Below, one piece after another: positions 24,934 through 34,229 of a DNA stretch of 64,000 bases. The stretch is from Flavobacterium sedimenticola. GTDB taxonomy: Bacteria > Bacteroidota > Bacteroidia > Flavobacteriales > Flavobacteriaceae. The notes beneath the pieces were generated by a model. That model was not told the origin of the DNA, did no database searches, and saw nothing but the letters and a program-made list of their open reading frames with translations. The stretch's first letter is position 1. Each line of letters starts with the position of its first letter. The stretch covers positions 49,355-113,354 of the forward strand of contig NZ_JASGBP010000011.1 in the NCBI RefSeq assembly GCF_030053345.1. The letters are read 5' to 3'. The position numbers were made by a program, and so were the translations under genes.

Positions 24934-24964
24934 TTTGCAAGTTTGTCAAATATGCCTATATTTG
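24934..24964 (+). promoter_or_regulatory. Promoter of tRNA-Arg
   Basis: TTTG (24934-24937), a 19-bp spacer and TATATTTG (24957-24964) match the Bacteroidota sigma-A consensus exactly. The predicted start lies about 7 bases after the -7 element, just before the tRNA at 24977. Confidence 0.85.
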
Positions 24965-24976
24965 CAGCCACAAAAA

Positions 24977-25050
24977 GGCCTCGTGGCGCAACTGAATAGC
25001 GCATCTGATTACGGCTCAGAAGGTTACAGGTTTGAATCCTGTCGAGGTCA
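24977..25050 (+). tRNA. tRNA-Arg (anticodon ACG)
   Basis: A 74-base cloverleaf. The acceptor stem GGCCTCG pairs with CGAGGTC (one G-T pair), the D stem is GCGC with GCGC, the anticodon stem TCTGA pairs with TCAGA around loop TTACGGC with anticodon ACG at 25011-25013, and the T stem ACAGG pairs with CCTGT around TTTGAAT. The discriminator base is A, and CCA is not encoded. ACG is normally deaminated to ICG to read CGU, CGC and CGA codons. Confidence 0.96.
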
Positions 25051-25054
25051 CAAA

Positions 25055-25086
25055 AAAACGCTCAAAGATTTGAGCGTTTTTTATTT
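25055..25086. terminator. Terminator after tRNA-Arg, likely bidirectional
   Basis: A stem of about 10 bp (AAACGCTCAAA with TTTGAGCGTTT) has a T run on the plus side and an A run on the other. It ends the tRNA transcript and can also stop the convergent MATE gene. Confidence 0.88.
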
Positions 25087-25109
25087 TTAAATCTTTTTAT
25101 GCTTCCATT

Positions 25110-26525
25110 TTACACTTCAACGACCTTCCATTTCCCTTTTTTGAAGAAGTAAAACGCCAATACCGCTAAAACGGTTTCGGCTGCCGGAATGGCAATAAAA
25201 GCACCAACAGGCCCAAGTTCTAAATACAAGGCTAAAAACCAAGCCAACGGAATCTGTATCATCCAAAAGCAAAAAATATTAATCCACGTCGGCGTTTTAG
25301 TATCACCGGCTCCGTTGAGCGACTGAATCATCACCATGCCGATACCATAGAAAATATAGCCTAATCCTATGATGCGCAAGGCCTGGCTTCCGTACTGCAG
25401 TATCACTTCATTGGCAGTGTAAATCCCGATAATCGCTTCGGAAAAACACACAAATAAAAAAGTCACCAAACTCATGAATATCACGTTGTACCGGGTAGTC
25501 AGCAGTACGCTTTTTTCGGCACGTTCGGGTTGTTTGGCTCCCAAATTTTGTCCTACCAAAGTAGCAGCTGCATTGCTTAAGCCCCAGGCCGGAAGAATAA
25601 AGAACACTACATTTCGTATCGCAATTTGATAGCCGGCGCTCGCATCGGTACTTCCGGTAATGGAAACAATGTACGTTAAAATAATCCAACTGCCGCTTTG
25701 GATAAAAAACTGAAACATAGCCGGAGTTGATATATTCAACAGCGATTTGACGATTTCAAAATCGGGTTGGAAATACTTTTTATAAATTTTAATCGTTCTG
25801 CTTTTCAAAAACAAATGCCAACATTGATACACTACTCCTATCGTTCTGCCCGTAGCTGTGGCAACGGCCGCTCCGGTCAAACCCAATTCGGGAAACGGAC
25901 CGTATCCGTAAATAAGTAACGGACATAAAACAATATTAATTAAACTGGCCAACCACAAGCTTCGCATGGCCATAGCAGCATCGCCGGCACCCCGAAAAAT
26001 TCCGTTAATTAAGAATAATAAAATAATAGCCGGACTACTGGCAAAAATAATTTGCGAAAAAGCCGTTCCTTCGGCAATCACCTCGGGCTTTGCTCCCATG
26101 ATTCTCAGGATATCGGAGGCAAAATAAAACCCTAAACCGGCTACTACCAAGGAAATTAAAAATGAAATCCAAATGGCTTGCGCCCCGGAACGAGAAGCGG
26201 CTTCAAAATCTTTTTCGCCCACACGACGCGCTACAATGGCTGTGGCGCCCGTACTTAAGCCAATTCCTAACGTATACACCAAGGAAATCACGGCTTCGGT
26301 AAGTCCGACTGTCGCCACAGCTACATCGGCATTGGGCAAATGCCCCACAAAATAAATATCGACTACGGCAAAAACCGATTCCAAGCTCAGCTCAAGTATC
26401 ATGGGAATCGCCAACAAAACAATGGCAATTTTTACATTGCCTTGGGTGTAGTCGTGTGCTTCGCCTTTAAGCGATTGTACAATAAGATTAAAAATTTTAC
26501 TGATTTTTGATTGATGAATGGTCAT
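25110..26525 (-). CDS. MATE-family multidrug/sodium efflux transporter
   Basis: 471 residues with twelve membrane helices in two repeats of six. MATE features include IPMILELSLESVFAVVDIYFVGHL near the start and the pseudo-repeat starting NISTPAMFQFFIQSGSWII near residue 265. It should export cationic or lipophilic compounds in exchange for sodium or protons. The gene is 15 bases downstream of the Nudix gene on the same strand, and the two are likely co-transcribed. The start was chosen at the first ATG; the first 40 or so residues are a hydrophilic leader that is common in this group. Confidence 0.9.
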   Translation of the reverse strand: MTIHQSKISKIFNLIVQSLKGEAHDYTQGNVKIAIVLLAIPMILELSLESVFAVVDIYFVGHLPNADVAVATVGLTEAVISLVYTLGIGLSTGATAIVARRVGEKDFEAASRSGAQAIWISFLISLVVAGLGFYFASDILRIMGAKPEVIAEGTAFSQIIFASSPAIILLFLINGIFRGAGDAAMAMRSLWLASLINIVLCPLLIYGYGPFPELGLTGAAVATATGRTIGVVYQCWHLFLKSRTIKIYKKYFQPDFEIVKSLLNISTPAMFQFFIQSGSWIILTYIVSITGSTDASAGYQIAIRNVVFFILPAWGLSNAAATLVGQNLGAKQPERAEKSVLLTTRYNVIFMSLVTFLFVCFSEAIIGIYTANEVILQYGSQALRIIGLGYIFYGIGMVMIQSLNGAGDTKTPTWINIFCFWMIQIPLAWFLALYLELGPVGAFIAIPAAETVLAVLAFYFFKKGKWKVVEV

Positions 26526-26540
26526 ATTGATTGATTGTTT

Positions 26541-27068
26541 TTATGATTGATAAAAATTCCGAATTACATTCCTGACGGAAACAAAGCCAATTTTTTCCAA
26601 GTCGATTGCCTCCCGACTAATCCAAACCAGCGCTTTGATTTCATCTTCGGCTTTAACGGTGATGACTTCAGACTGGAGCGAATATTCATAAAAAATATCC
26701 AGTGTTCGGTACGCCACATTTTTATACAAGTAATTATTGGGTGCCGTGGTTAGGTACCGAAGTTCCGAAGGCATTACATTCAGCCCAATTTCTTCTCTTA
26801 TTTCCCGGCAGGCTGCTTCTTCTGCAGTTTCATTGGGGTCAATAAAACCACCGGGTAAATCGAGTTTCCCTTTGTCGGGTTCTACATTGCGTACCGTAAA
26901 CAATAGCTTGTTTTCAAACGTAAAAACAATGGCCACCGCAGCCGCAATATTGTGATACAAAACAAATCCGCAAGCACTACAATCCAATTTAAAATTATTG
27001 GAATAGTGCACGTTTTGTGAACCGCAATGCGGACAAAACTTAAAAAAATCGGTTCCGATAGGTTGCAT
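26541..27068 (-). CDS. Nudix hydrolase with N-terminal zinc ribbon
   Basis: 175 residues. An N-terminal zinc ribbon has two Cys pairs (FCPHCG and CSACG, residues about 11-34), a layout seen in NudC-like and other Nudix proteins. The Nudix box matches GX5EX7REUXEEXGU fully: GGFIDPNETAEEAACREI then REEIGL (from about residue 73). It hydrolyses a nucleoside diphosphate linked compound in the cytosol; the substrate is undetermined, and NADH pyrophosphatase activity is possible but the protein is shorter than NudC. It overlaps nothing and precedes the MATE gene by 15 bases. Confidence 0.88.
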   Translation of the reverse strand: MQPIGTDFFKFCPHCGSQNVHYSNNFKLDCSACGFVLYHNIAAAVAIVFTFENKLLFTVRNVEPDKGKLDLPGGFIDPNETAEEAACREIREEIGLNVMPSELRYLTTAPNNYLYKNVAYRTLDIFYEYSLQSEVITVKAEDEIKALVWISREAIDLEKIGFVSVRNVIRNFYQS

Positions 27069-27129
27069 ACACTTTTATTTCTGGGTCAATATTACAAAAA
27101 TTAGTAGCTTTATCGACCAAAAAAAGCGT

Positions 27130-27705
27130 ATGCACCCCGATTATATTACAGACCAGGAATTTCAATTCGACATCTTTGACGACGACAATACCCAATACAA
27201 GGAATTTGAAAACTGTACGTTTCGTCATTGCGACTTTACCAATTGTACCTTTAAAACGGTTTCGTTTGTAGATTGTAATTTTATGGATTGTAATTTTAAA
27301 GAAGCCAAAATCAATTATGTTTCGTTTCGCGGGGTTTGGTTTACCAAATGTAACTTTACCAACGTAAATTTTGCCATGACTGACCAAGTCATTCACGAAT
27401 TCCACTTTAAAGATTGTTTGTTGGATTATGCCAAATTTTATGCGTTGAAATTGCGCAAGATTCAATTCATCAATTGCAGTCTGATTTCGGTTGATTTTAT
27501 GGGCTGCGATTTAACTGAAGCGTTATTTGATAATTGTAATTTAAGAAGAGCCGTTTTTATTGATACCATTGCCAACAAAGCCGATTTTTACACCAGCTAC
27601 GACTACGCTTTTGATCCCGAAAAAAACAAAATCAAAAAAGCGGTTTTTGCGACCGAAGGCTTAAAAGGATTGTTGGAAAAATACGATTTGATTATAAAAG
27701 ATTAA
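27130..27705 (+). CDS. Pentapeptide-repeat protein
   Basis: 191 residues with degenerate A(D/N)LXX-type repeats in which every fifth residue is a central Phe or Leu: FRHCDFTNCTFKTVSFVDC, then FMDCNFKEA, and a second run from about residue 90 (FKDCLLDYAKF, FINCSLISVDF, FDNCNLRRAVF). A right-handed square beta-helix is expected, with two parts joined near residue 80, as in Qnr/McbG-type proteins that mimic DNA and protect gyrase. The protein is cytosolic with no signal. Its stop overlaps the stop of the convergent ABC ATPase gene by four bases. Gyrase protection is not established. Confidence 0.83.
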   Translation: MHPDYITDQEFQFDIFDDDNTQYKEFENCTFRHCDFTNCTFKTVSFVDCNFMDCNFKEAKINYVSFRGVWFTKCNFTNVNFAMTDQVIHEFHFKDCLLDYAKFYALKLRKIQFINCSLISVDFMGCDLTEALFDNCNLRRAVFIDTIANKADFYTSYDYAFDPEKNKIKKAVFATEGLKGLLEKYDLIIKD

Positions 27706-28379
27706 GGGATAATCCTTCCGTCTTCCATGGTGATGGTTCTTTGCGTTCGGCTCGCAAAATCATTGTCATGCGTAACCACTAAAATCGTTTGGTTGTGGTC
27801 CTGAGTCAGATGCTTGAAAATATCGAACACAATATCGCTGTTTTTTTTATCCAAATTTCCGGTTGGCTCATCGCCCATAATAATCAAAGGATTGTTGATT
27901 AGAGCCCTGGCAATGGCCACACGTTGTTTTTGGCCGCCACTCAACTGATTGGGCATTTTTAAGGCCTGATCCTGCATCTCGAGCGTTTTAAGATGTTCCA
28001 TAGCGTTATGTTCAATTTCTTCTTCCGACAATTTATTGAGCTTCATACCCGGCAGCATTACATTTTTTAAAACATTATATTCCGAAAGCAAATAGTGAAA
28101 CTGAAAAACAAAACCAATATTTTCGTTTCTGATTTGAGCCAATTCTTTATCAGATTTACCGGTTACCAATTCTTCATGCATGTAGATTTCTCCTTCATAA
28201 TCGGTATCCATAGTAGAAAGCAAATAAAGTAAAGTCGATTTTCCACAGCCTGATTTTCCCACAATGGAAACAAATTCGCCGTGATTAATACTCATGTTAA
28301 TTGATTTCAAGACCTGAAATTGAATCGGGTCGTAAAAGTATTTGGTCAAACCTTTGGTTTCTAAAACAATATTACTCAT
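27702..28379 (-). CDS. ABC transporter ATP-binding protein (MacB/LolD type)
   Basis: 225 residues. Walker A is GKSGCGKST (residues 41-49), the signature is LSGGQKQRVAIARAL, Walker B is PLIIMGDEP and the H-loop is VVTHD. It follows the FtsX-like permease directly, whose stop abuts its start, and the operon begins with a HlyD-like adaptor. Together they form a tripartite exporter of the MacAB type moving a compound or lipoprotein across the envelope; no outer-membrane TolC gene is in the operon. The substrate is unknown. Confidence 0.92.
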   Translation of the reverse strand: MSNIVLETKGLTKYFYDPIQFQVLKSINMSINHGEFVSIVGKSGCGKSTLLYLLSTMDTDYEGEIYMHEELVTGKSDKELAQIRNENIGFVFQFHYLLSEYNVLKNVMLPGMKLNKLSEEEIEHNAMEHLKTLEMQDQALKMPNQLSGGQKQRVAIARALINNPLIIMGDEPTGNLDKKNSDIVFDIFKHLTQDHNQTILVVTHDNDFASRTQRTITMEDGRIIP

Positions 28380-29636
28380 TTATTTTCCTCTAATGATTTC
28401 CACCGGATCTATTCGGCTGGCTTTCAGCGCCGGAAATAACCCGGCAATAAAAGTAGTAACCAACGCAAAAGCAATTCCGATAACATAAAACATCGGATTG
28501 TAATTGATAGGATACGTTTTGATGGTAGGCAACGCTGCGGTGTTAAACGGAACCGCATCGATAATACTTGAAAAAATATAACCAAACACCAATCCCAAAA
28601 TACCGCCGGCGATACCTATGACCATGGAAAGGGAAATAAAAATCCACTTCACATCATTTCCTGAAAATCCGGTGGCTTTGAGAATCGCAATGCTGTCCAT
28701 CTTTTCAAAAATCATCATATTCAAAATATTGTAAATCCCGAAACCGGCCACAATCAACAACACGATACCCACGGCGTAGGAAATAATGCTTCGAATAGAA
28801 CTCCCGGTTTCAAATTGCGAATTGGTCGTTTGGTAATCTATGGTATCCAAATTGTATTTTACGGCAAACTCCTCAGCCAAAGCCGGCGCCGTGCTGATAT
28901 CATAGGTTTTCACCTGGATATCGGTAATATAATTAGTAGGTTCGCCTAACAATTTTTGAGCGGTAACTAAGGATGTGTAGCTCATTACATCGTCTATTTC
29001 GGAAATGCCGACCTGCGAAATCCCGACAATTTTTAATGACGCCAAATTGCCTTTGGAAGTTGTGACTTTAATGATATCACCTTTTTTTAATAACATCTTG
29101 TCAGCCAATCCTTTTCCGATAATAATACTGTTGTTCTGCAGCAAATCGGCTACCTGACCTTCAATGATGTATTCGCTGATTTTGAATAATTTTTCTTCTG
29201 CCAATACCTCAATACCATTGATAATACCCGAAATTTCGATCGTACCCGAATTGAAAAAAACCGGCGCTGTGATTTTCGGGGCTACATCCACTATACGCGC
29301 ATCCTGTTTTAAATCGTGTATGATTGATTTGCAGTTGTAGATGGCTTTACCTCGATCTTTTGGTTTGACCGAAGCGATGAAATTGGTATTGTTTTTATAG
29401 TTTTCCGCATACGATATCGGTTGATTTTCAGAAGGTTTGATTTCGTTATACAAACGAACATGTGGCGTACGATTGAGCATCAAACCGTCGAGTAAATCAT
29501 TCATTCCGTTCATAAAACTCACCAACGTTATAAACATGGCAATACCGAAAGTAACACCTACGCCGGCCACTACCGTTTGTTTCAATCGCGCCCGCAGCAA
29601 GTGTAATGCAATATTGATGATAAGTTTAAAATTCAT
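28380..29636 (-). CDS. FtsX/MacB-type ABC transporter permease
   Basis: 418 residues. One N-terminal membrane helix (VVAGVGVTFGIAMFITLVSFM) is followed by a large periplasmic domain and three C-terminal helices (ISYAVGIVLLIVAGFGIYNIL, WIFISLSMVIGIAGGILGLV, VIGIAFALVTTFIAGLFPAL), the standard MacB layout, with the family ending ALKASRIDPVEIIRGK. It is coupled to its neighbours: its start shares a base with the stop of the adaptor gene, and its stop abuts the ATPase start. Confidence 0.9.
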   Translation of the reverse strand: MNFKLIINIALHLLRARLKQTVVAGVGVTFGIAMFITLVSFMNGMNDLLDGLMLNRTPHVRLYNEIKPSENQPISYAENYKNNTNFIASVKPKDRGKAIYNCKSIIHDLKQDARIVDVAPKITAPVFFNSGTIEISGIINGIEVLAEEKLFKISEYIIEGQVADLLQNNSIIIGKGLADKMLLKKGDIIKVTTSKGNLASLKIVGISQVGISEIDDVMSYTSLVTAQKLLGEPTNYITDIQVKTYDISTAPALAEEFAVKYNLDTIDYQTTNSQFETGSSIRSIISYAVGIVLLIVAGFGIYNILNMMIFEKMDSIAILKATGFSGNDVKWIFISLSMVIGIAGGILGLVFGYIFSSIIDAVPFNTAALPTIKTYPINYNPMFYVIGIAFALVTTFIAGLFPALKASRIDPVEIIRGK

Positions 29637-30730
29637 TATTTCGGTCTGTAGATGGTTTCTTCTGCGGTCAATCCGTCTAAAATTTCAACATGCTGGTAAT
29701 CGCTGAGCCCAATTTTTACTTTGCGTTTTTCATCGCCATTGACTAAGACATATTGATTATCAATCAAATAATTTCTGGGAATAGTAAGTGCCTCTTTTTT
29801 GGTTCTGATTACTATGTTGGCTTCAGCCGTGAGGTTTGGGTATAACTTTTCCGGTAAGGTAACAAAATGCGCCTCTATTTTGAAAGTACGCGAACGAACA
29901 TCCATAATCGGATAGATTTTATCCACGGTAGCTTCAAATGCTTTGCCTTGATAACTGTCCATAGTCACAATTAGTTTTTGTCCTAATTTCACCCGAACCA
30001 TATCATTTTCATCGACATCCAATTCGAGCAGGTACGCATTCTTTTCGCCGATAATGGCCAAAGGTGTTTGCGGATTAACCAGTGTACCTTCTTTAACCAA
30101 TACATCAAACAGTTCACCGCCAATGGCACTTTTAACCGTGAAATCACTCTGTGATTCTTCATTGAGTTTAAGGTTGATGTTACTGCGGCGTTGTTCGTTT
30201 TGCAATTGCAATTTTAACTGAGAAAGCTGCTTCAGAGCCGCTTCATAATTGGATTTAGAATTTTTGTACGCCAACTCCACTCGCTCATATTCGACTTCTG
30301 AAATAATGTTGTATTGTTTGATATTCTTGTTGCGATTGTAAACCGATTGATCTAATGCCAGCTTGTCTTTGGCTGCCTGTACTTTGGCTTCCATCTCGGC
30401 AATTTTATCCTGAATATAACGACTGTTTTCATTGCTCAACTGATACGCCAATCGGGCATTTTCGGTACTTAATGCCGCTTTATCACTTTCAATTTGAAAC
30501 AACGGCTGTCCCATCGAAACCGTTTGTCCGGCCGTAACCTCTATTTTTTGCAATACGCCGCTAACCGTAGCATATACGGTATATTGGTTTTCGGACTTGA
30601 CCACACCCGACGCATAGACACTTTCGGTGATGTCGCCTTTTACGGGCTTGATTTCACCATTATCACTTTTCGAACAGGATATAATTAGAAGGAGAAAAAG
30701 AGAGCAACAGCAGGGATGGAAAAACTTCAT
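29636..30730 (-). CDS. HlyD/MacA-type periplasmic adaptor lipoprotein
   Basis: 364 residues. The N terminus has a lipoprotein signal (LFLLLIISC, lipid-modified Cys at about residue 19). The biotinyl-lipoyl hairpin strands flank a long helical hairpin (about residues 90-185: AEMEAKVQAAKDKLALDQ and later NYEAALKQLSQLKLQLQNEQRR), followed by a beta-barrel (VDENDMVRVKLGQKLIVTM) and the typical YPNLTAEANIVI segment. It is the first gene of the three-gene exporter and would connect the inner-membrane permease to an outer-membrane channel. The final residues are close to the permease start. Confidence 0.9.
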   Translation of the reverse strand: MKFFHPCCCSLFLLLIISCSKSDNGEIKPVKGDITESVYASGVVKSENQYTVYATVSGVLQKIEVTAGQTVSMGQPLFQIESDKAALSTENARLAYQLSNENSRYIQDKIAEMEAKVQAAKDKLALDQSVYNRNKNIKQYNIISEVEYERVELAYKNSKSNYEAALKQLSQLKLQLQNEQRRSNINLKLNEESQSDFTVKSAIGGELFDVLVKEGTLVNPQTPLAIIGEKNAYLLELDVDENDMVRVKLGQKLIVTMDSYQGKAFEATVDKIYPIMDVRSRTFKIEAHFVTLPEKLYPNLTAEANIVIRTKKEALTIPRNYLIDNQYVLVNGDEKRKVKIGLSDYQHVEILDGLTAEETIYRPK

Positions 30731-30802
30731 TACTGTAGAGATTACGCGTTGAATAAGCCAAATTTACAATAATTGACCGGTAAGAAGCCTAACATTTGTC
30801 AT

Positions 30803-30826
30803 AAAAAACCCCTCATAAAGAGGGAA
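30803..30826 (-). terminator. Terminator after miaE
   Basis: On the minus strand, a 5-6 bp stem (CCCTC with GAGGG, loop TTTAT) is followed by a T run, right after the miaE stop. Confidence 0.7.
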
Positions 30827-30835
30827 TTGTAATCA

Positions 30836-31429
30836 TTAACCGTGAACCGTTTCTTTGGTACCGTACCTAGCGATGACTTGGGCTTCAAAATCCAACCATT
30901 CCTGCCAACGTTTATCAACGTCAACAGTCTCGGCATATTTTCGGGCAAAACCGATAAAAGTTGTATAATGCGAGGCTTCGCTCTCCATCAAATCGCGGTA
31001 AAATTTCGCCAGTTCGGCATCTTTAATATTTTCAGACAATACTTTGAAGCGCTCACAACTGCGGGCTTCAATCATGGCAGCAAAAAGCAAGCGCTCAATC
31101 AAACCACTTTCGCGGCTCCCATCGGAAGACTGCTTCATGTATTTGGCCAACTCGTTAGCATAATCGTCTTTGCGCTCTCGTTCAAGTGTTAAACCCCGCT
31201 GTTTGATTATATCGTGAACCATTTTAAAATGCTCCATTTCTTCGATGGAAATGGCCAACATCGCGGTCACCAGATCTTCTTTTTCCGAATTATTGATGAT
31301 GAGATTAATCGCATTGGTGGCGGCTTTTTGCTCACACCAGGCATGATCGCTCAGGATTTCTCCGATGTTGCTTTCCACGATATTCACCCATCTCGGGTCG
31401 GTAGGCAGTTTGAGTTTGAGTACTGACAT
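30836..31429 (-). CDS. miaE: tRNA-(ms2io6A) hydroxylase
   Basis: 197 residues with a ferritin-like four-helix bundle. Di-iron ligands appear in the expected spacing: SIEEMEHFKMVHDII, IEARSCERFKVL and SEASHYTTFIGFARKYA. The enzyme hydroxylates the isopentenyl side chain of ms2i6A37 in tRNAs that read U-starting codons, in the cytosol, using oxygen. The gene is flanked by terminators on both sides (30803-30826 and 31438-31470), so it is expressed on its own. Confidence 0.9.
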   Translation of the reverse strand: MSVLKLKLPTDPRWVNIVESNIGEILSDHAWCEQKAATNAINLIINNSEKEDLVTAMLAISIEEMEHFKMVHDIIKQRGLTLERERKDDYANELAKYMKQSSDGSRESGLIERLLFAAMIEARSCERFKVLSENIKDAELAKFYRDLMESEASHYTTFIGFARKYAETVDVDKRWQEWLDFEAQVIARYGTKETVHG

Positions 31430-31437
31430 ACAAATGA

Positions 31438-31470
31438 TTTAAAAAAACCTTCAAAATTACTTTTGAAGGT
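31438..31470 (-). terminator. Terminator between glyA and miaE
   Basis: An 11-bp perfect stem (AACCTTCAAAA with TTTTGAAGGTT, loop of 4) reads into seven T on the minus strand. It closes the glyA transcript. Confidence 0.9.
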
Positions 31471-31495
31471 TGGTATAATAAAGGGTTATGCTATT

Positions 31496-32770
31496 TTAGT
31501 AAACAAAAATGGCTCTTTCGCTCATCATGTCGTTTACCTCGTCGGCAATTTGTTCTAACAATTCGTCATTGGCTGCATTCATCAACACCCGATCGATTAA
31601 ATCGACTATCGTTTCCATGTCGCTTTCCACCAAACCACGCGTGGTGATGGCCGGAGTTCCCACACGAATTCCGGAAGTGACAAAAGGCGATTTGTCATCA
31701 AAAGGCACCATATTTTTATTCACCGTGATTTCGGCTTTGCCTAAGGCAATTTCAGCGTCTTTACCGGTGATGTTTTTGTTTCTCAAATCGATAAGCATCA
31801 TGTGATTATCGGTCCCGCCCGAAATAAGATTGTAGCCTCTTTTCACGAATGCTTCTGCCATGGCTTTGGCATTTTTTTGAACTTGTAGCGCATAGGTAAA
31901 AAACTCATCCGACAACGCTTCGCCAAAAGCAACAGCTTTGGCTGCTATGATATGCTCTAACGGTCCACCTTGGTTGCCCGGGAAAACAGACATATCCAAG
32001 ACATGTGACATCATTCGGATTTCACCTTTTGGTGTGGTTAATCCCCATGGATTCGGGAAATCTTTACCCATCATAATCATACCGCCTCTTGGTCCGCGCA
32101 ACGTTTTGTGCGTCGTAGTGGTCACGATATGACAATGCGGAATCGGATCGTTCATCAATCCTTTGGCAATCAAACCGGCCGGATGAGAAATATCGGCTAG
32201 CAACAAAGCCCCGACACTATCGGCGATTTCACGGAAACGTTTAAAATCCATATCGCGGGAATAAGCCGAAGCTCCGGCAATAATCATTTTCGGCTGTTCT
32301 TTGGTGGCAATTTCCTGGATTTTATCGTAATTCAACACACCGGTTTCTTTTTCTACTCCGTAAAATACCGGACTGTATAATTTTCCGGAAAAATTCACCG
32401 GAGAACCGTGGGTTAAGTGCCCGCCGTGGGATAAATCGAATCCTAAAATTTTATCACCCGGTTTCAAACAAGCAGCAAAAACCGCAGTGTTGGCTTGCGA
32501 ACCCGAATGCGGTTGTACATTAGCATATTCGGCACCGAATAAAGCTTTAGCACGATCAATCGCAATTTGTTCAATTACGTCTACTACCTCGCAACCGCCG
32601 TAATAGCGCTTACCGGGATAACCTTCTGCATATTTATTAGTCAGTACAGAACCGGCGGCTTCCATTACCTGATCACTCACAAAGTTCTCAGAAGCAATCA
32701 GTTCGATTCCTTGAATTTGTCTGTCTTGTTCTTCAAGAATTAAGTCAAAAATTTGTTCGTCGCGTTGCAT
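31496..32770 (-). CDS. glyA: Serine hydroxymethyltransferase
   Basis: 424 residues, the normal length. The PLP lysine lies in [13 protein letters not shown] (near residue 225), and [27 protein letters not shown] and [10 protein letters not shown] are invariant-type blocks. The enzyme interconverts serine and glycine with tetrahydrofolate in the cytosol and supplies one-carbon units. It is divergent from fahA, and gcvT of the glycine cleavage system lies just beyond fahA, so glycine and one-carbon genes cluster here. Confidence 0.97.
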   Translation of the reverse strand: MQRDEQIFDLILEEQDRQIQGIELIASENFVSDQVMEAAGSVLTNKYAEGYPGKRYYGGCEVVDVIEQIAIDRAKALFGAEYANVQPHSGSQANTAVFAACLKPGDKILGFDLSHGGHLTHGSPVNFSGKLYSPVFYGVEKETGVLNYDKIQEIATKEQPKMIIAGASAYSRDMDFKRFREIADSVGALLLADISHPAGLIAKGLMNDPIPHCHIVTTTTHKTLRGPRGGMIMMGKDFPNPWGLTTPKGEIRMMSHVLDMSVFPGNQGGPLEHIIAAKAVAFGEALSDEFFTYALQVQKNAKAMAEAFVKRGYNLISGGTDNHMMLIDLRNKNITGKDAEIALGKAEITVNKNMVPFDDKSPFVTSGIRVGTPAITTRGLVESDMETIVDLIDRVLMNAANDELLEQIADEVNDMMSERAIFVY

Positions 32771-32813
32771 TTGAATATATTTCGTTAAATTGAGGTCAAA
32801 ATTACAAAAATGG

Positions 32814-32844
32814 TTTGTTACTTTGATAGTAAATGATATATTTG
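32814..32844 (+). promoter_or_regulatory. Promoter of fumarylacetoacetase
   Basis: TTTG (32814-32817), a 19-bp spacer and TATATTTG (32837-32844) are a perfect match to the Bacteroidota consensus. The predicted start is about 30 bases before the ATG at 32881. Confidence 0.85.
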
Positions 32845-32880
32845 ATTGCGTAATTTTTCAACAACAAAACAAACAATACC

Positions 32881-34164
32881 ATGCCCAATTCAACTAACAA
32901 TCCCAAGAGAAAATCATGGCTTACTGTCCCCGAAAACAGTGACTTCCCCATTCAAAATATACCGTTTGGCGTATTTTTAACGAAAGATGACGTCATTACC
33001 ATCGGAACCCGAATTGGGGATTATGCTATTGATTTAGGCGCGCTGCAACAGCTCAACTACTTTGAAGGTATCGAACTCACCGATGATATGTTTATGCAGG
33101 ATACCTTGAATGATTTTATTTCTGACGGAAAAAAAACATGGCGCTTGGTTCGCAATCGAATCAGTGACATTTTTGAAATCAATAATCCCAAACTGAGAGA
33201 CAATCAGGAACATCGGGAGATTGTTATTTTCAAAATAGAAGATGTGGAAATGCAATTGCCGGTGCTAATCGGAGACTACACCGATTTTTATTCGAGTCGG
33301 GAACACGCTACTAACGTCGGTAAAATGTTCCGAGATCCGGCTAATGCCCTTTTACCTAATTGGCTTCATATACCGGTGGGGTATCACGGCAGAAGCTCTA
33401 CGATTATTCCGTCCGGTATTCCGGTACACCGCCCCATGGGACAAACCCTTCCTAATGGTGAAACAACTCCGGTTTTTGGTCCGTCTCGTTTAGTCGATTT
33501 TGAACTGGAAACCGCCTTTATTACTACCGATGCCAACATTATGGGTGAAAATATTCCGGTGACGGAAGCGGAAGATTACATCTTTGGTATGGTTTTATTG
33601 AACGATTGGAGTGCACGTGACATTCAAAAATGGGAATACGTTCCGCTCGGACCGTTTTTGGCCAAGAACTTTGCCTCTTCGATTTCTCCGTGGATTGTAA
33701 CCATGGATGCCTTGGAGCCGTTCCGTTGCAAAGGTCCAAATCAGGAACCGATGCCGCTACCCTATTTACAACAAAAAGGAAAACACGCCTTTGATATCAA
33801 CTTAGAAGTCTATATCGAACCCGAAAATGTAGAACCTACGTTGGTTTCCAAATCCAATTTTAAATACATGTATTGGTCAATGTCGCAACAATTAGCACAT
33901 CACACCTCTAACGGTTGTCGCGTGAATTCGGGCGATATGATGGGTTCGGGAACGATTTCGGGACCAACGCCGGACAGCTTTGGTTCGATGTTGGAACTAA
34001 CCTGGGGTGGTAAAAATCCGTTAATCATGAATGATGGTACCGAGCGTAAATTCATCAACGACAACGACACTGTAATTATGAAAGGATATTGCCAAAACAG
34101 TTCCATTCGTATCGGTTTTGGTGAGGTCAGTACTAAACTCTTGCCGCCATTCGTAAGAAAATAA
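32881..34164 (+). CDS. fahA: Fumarylacetoacetase
   Basis: 427 residues, the usual length. The N-terminal SH3-like domain (FPIQNIPFGVF) precedes the FAH catalytic domain: DFYSSREHATNVGKMFR with the general-base His, PVGYHGRSSTI, ELETAFIT and LLNDWSARDIQKWEYVPLGPF, which provide the metal and substrate ligands. The enzyme splits fumarylacetoacetate into fumarate and acetoacetate, the last step of tyrosine degradation. It has a strong own promoter and lies 65 bases before gcvT. Confidence 0.96.
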   Translation: MPNSTNNPKRKSWLTVPENSDFPIQNIPFGVFLTKDDVITIGTRIGDYAIDLGALQQLNYFEGIELTDDMFMQDTLNDFISDGKKTWRLVRNRISDIFEINNPKLRDNQEHREIVIFKIEDVEMQLPVLIGDYTDFYSSREHATNVGKMFRDPANALLPNWLHIPVGYHGRSSTIIPSGIPVHRPMGQTLPNGETTPVFGPSRLVDFELETAFITTDANIMGENIPVTEAEDYIFGMVLLNDWSARDIQKWEYVPLGPFLAKNFASSISPWIVTMDALEPFRCKGPNQEPMPLPYLQQKGKHAFDINLEVYIEPENVEPTLVSKSNFKYMYWSMSQQLAHHTSNGCRVNSGDMMGSGTISGPTPDSFGSMLELTWGGKNPLIMNDGTERKFINDNDTVIMKGYCQNSSIRIGFGEVSTKLLPPFVRK

Positions 34165-34192
34165 TCCTTCGACAAGCTGAGGATAACAATAC
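34164..34192. repeat. Short dispersed motif between fahA and gcvT
   Basis: The segment centred on CTTCGACAAGCTGAGGAT forms a weak 5-bp stem (ATCCT with AGGAT) and resembles, in reverse complement, the centre of the dispersed element at 39228-39386 (AGCGTGTCGAAGC). It may be a remnant of a similar repeat. The evidence is only sequence similarity by eye. Confidence 0.35.
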
Positions 34193-34229
34193 ACAAACAA
34201 CAAACTCAATATAATTCCAAACAAATAAA

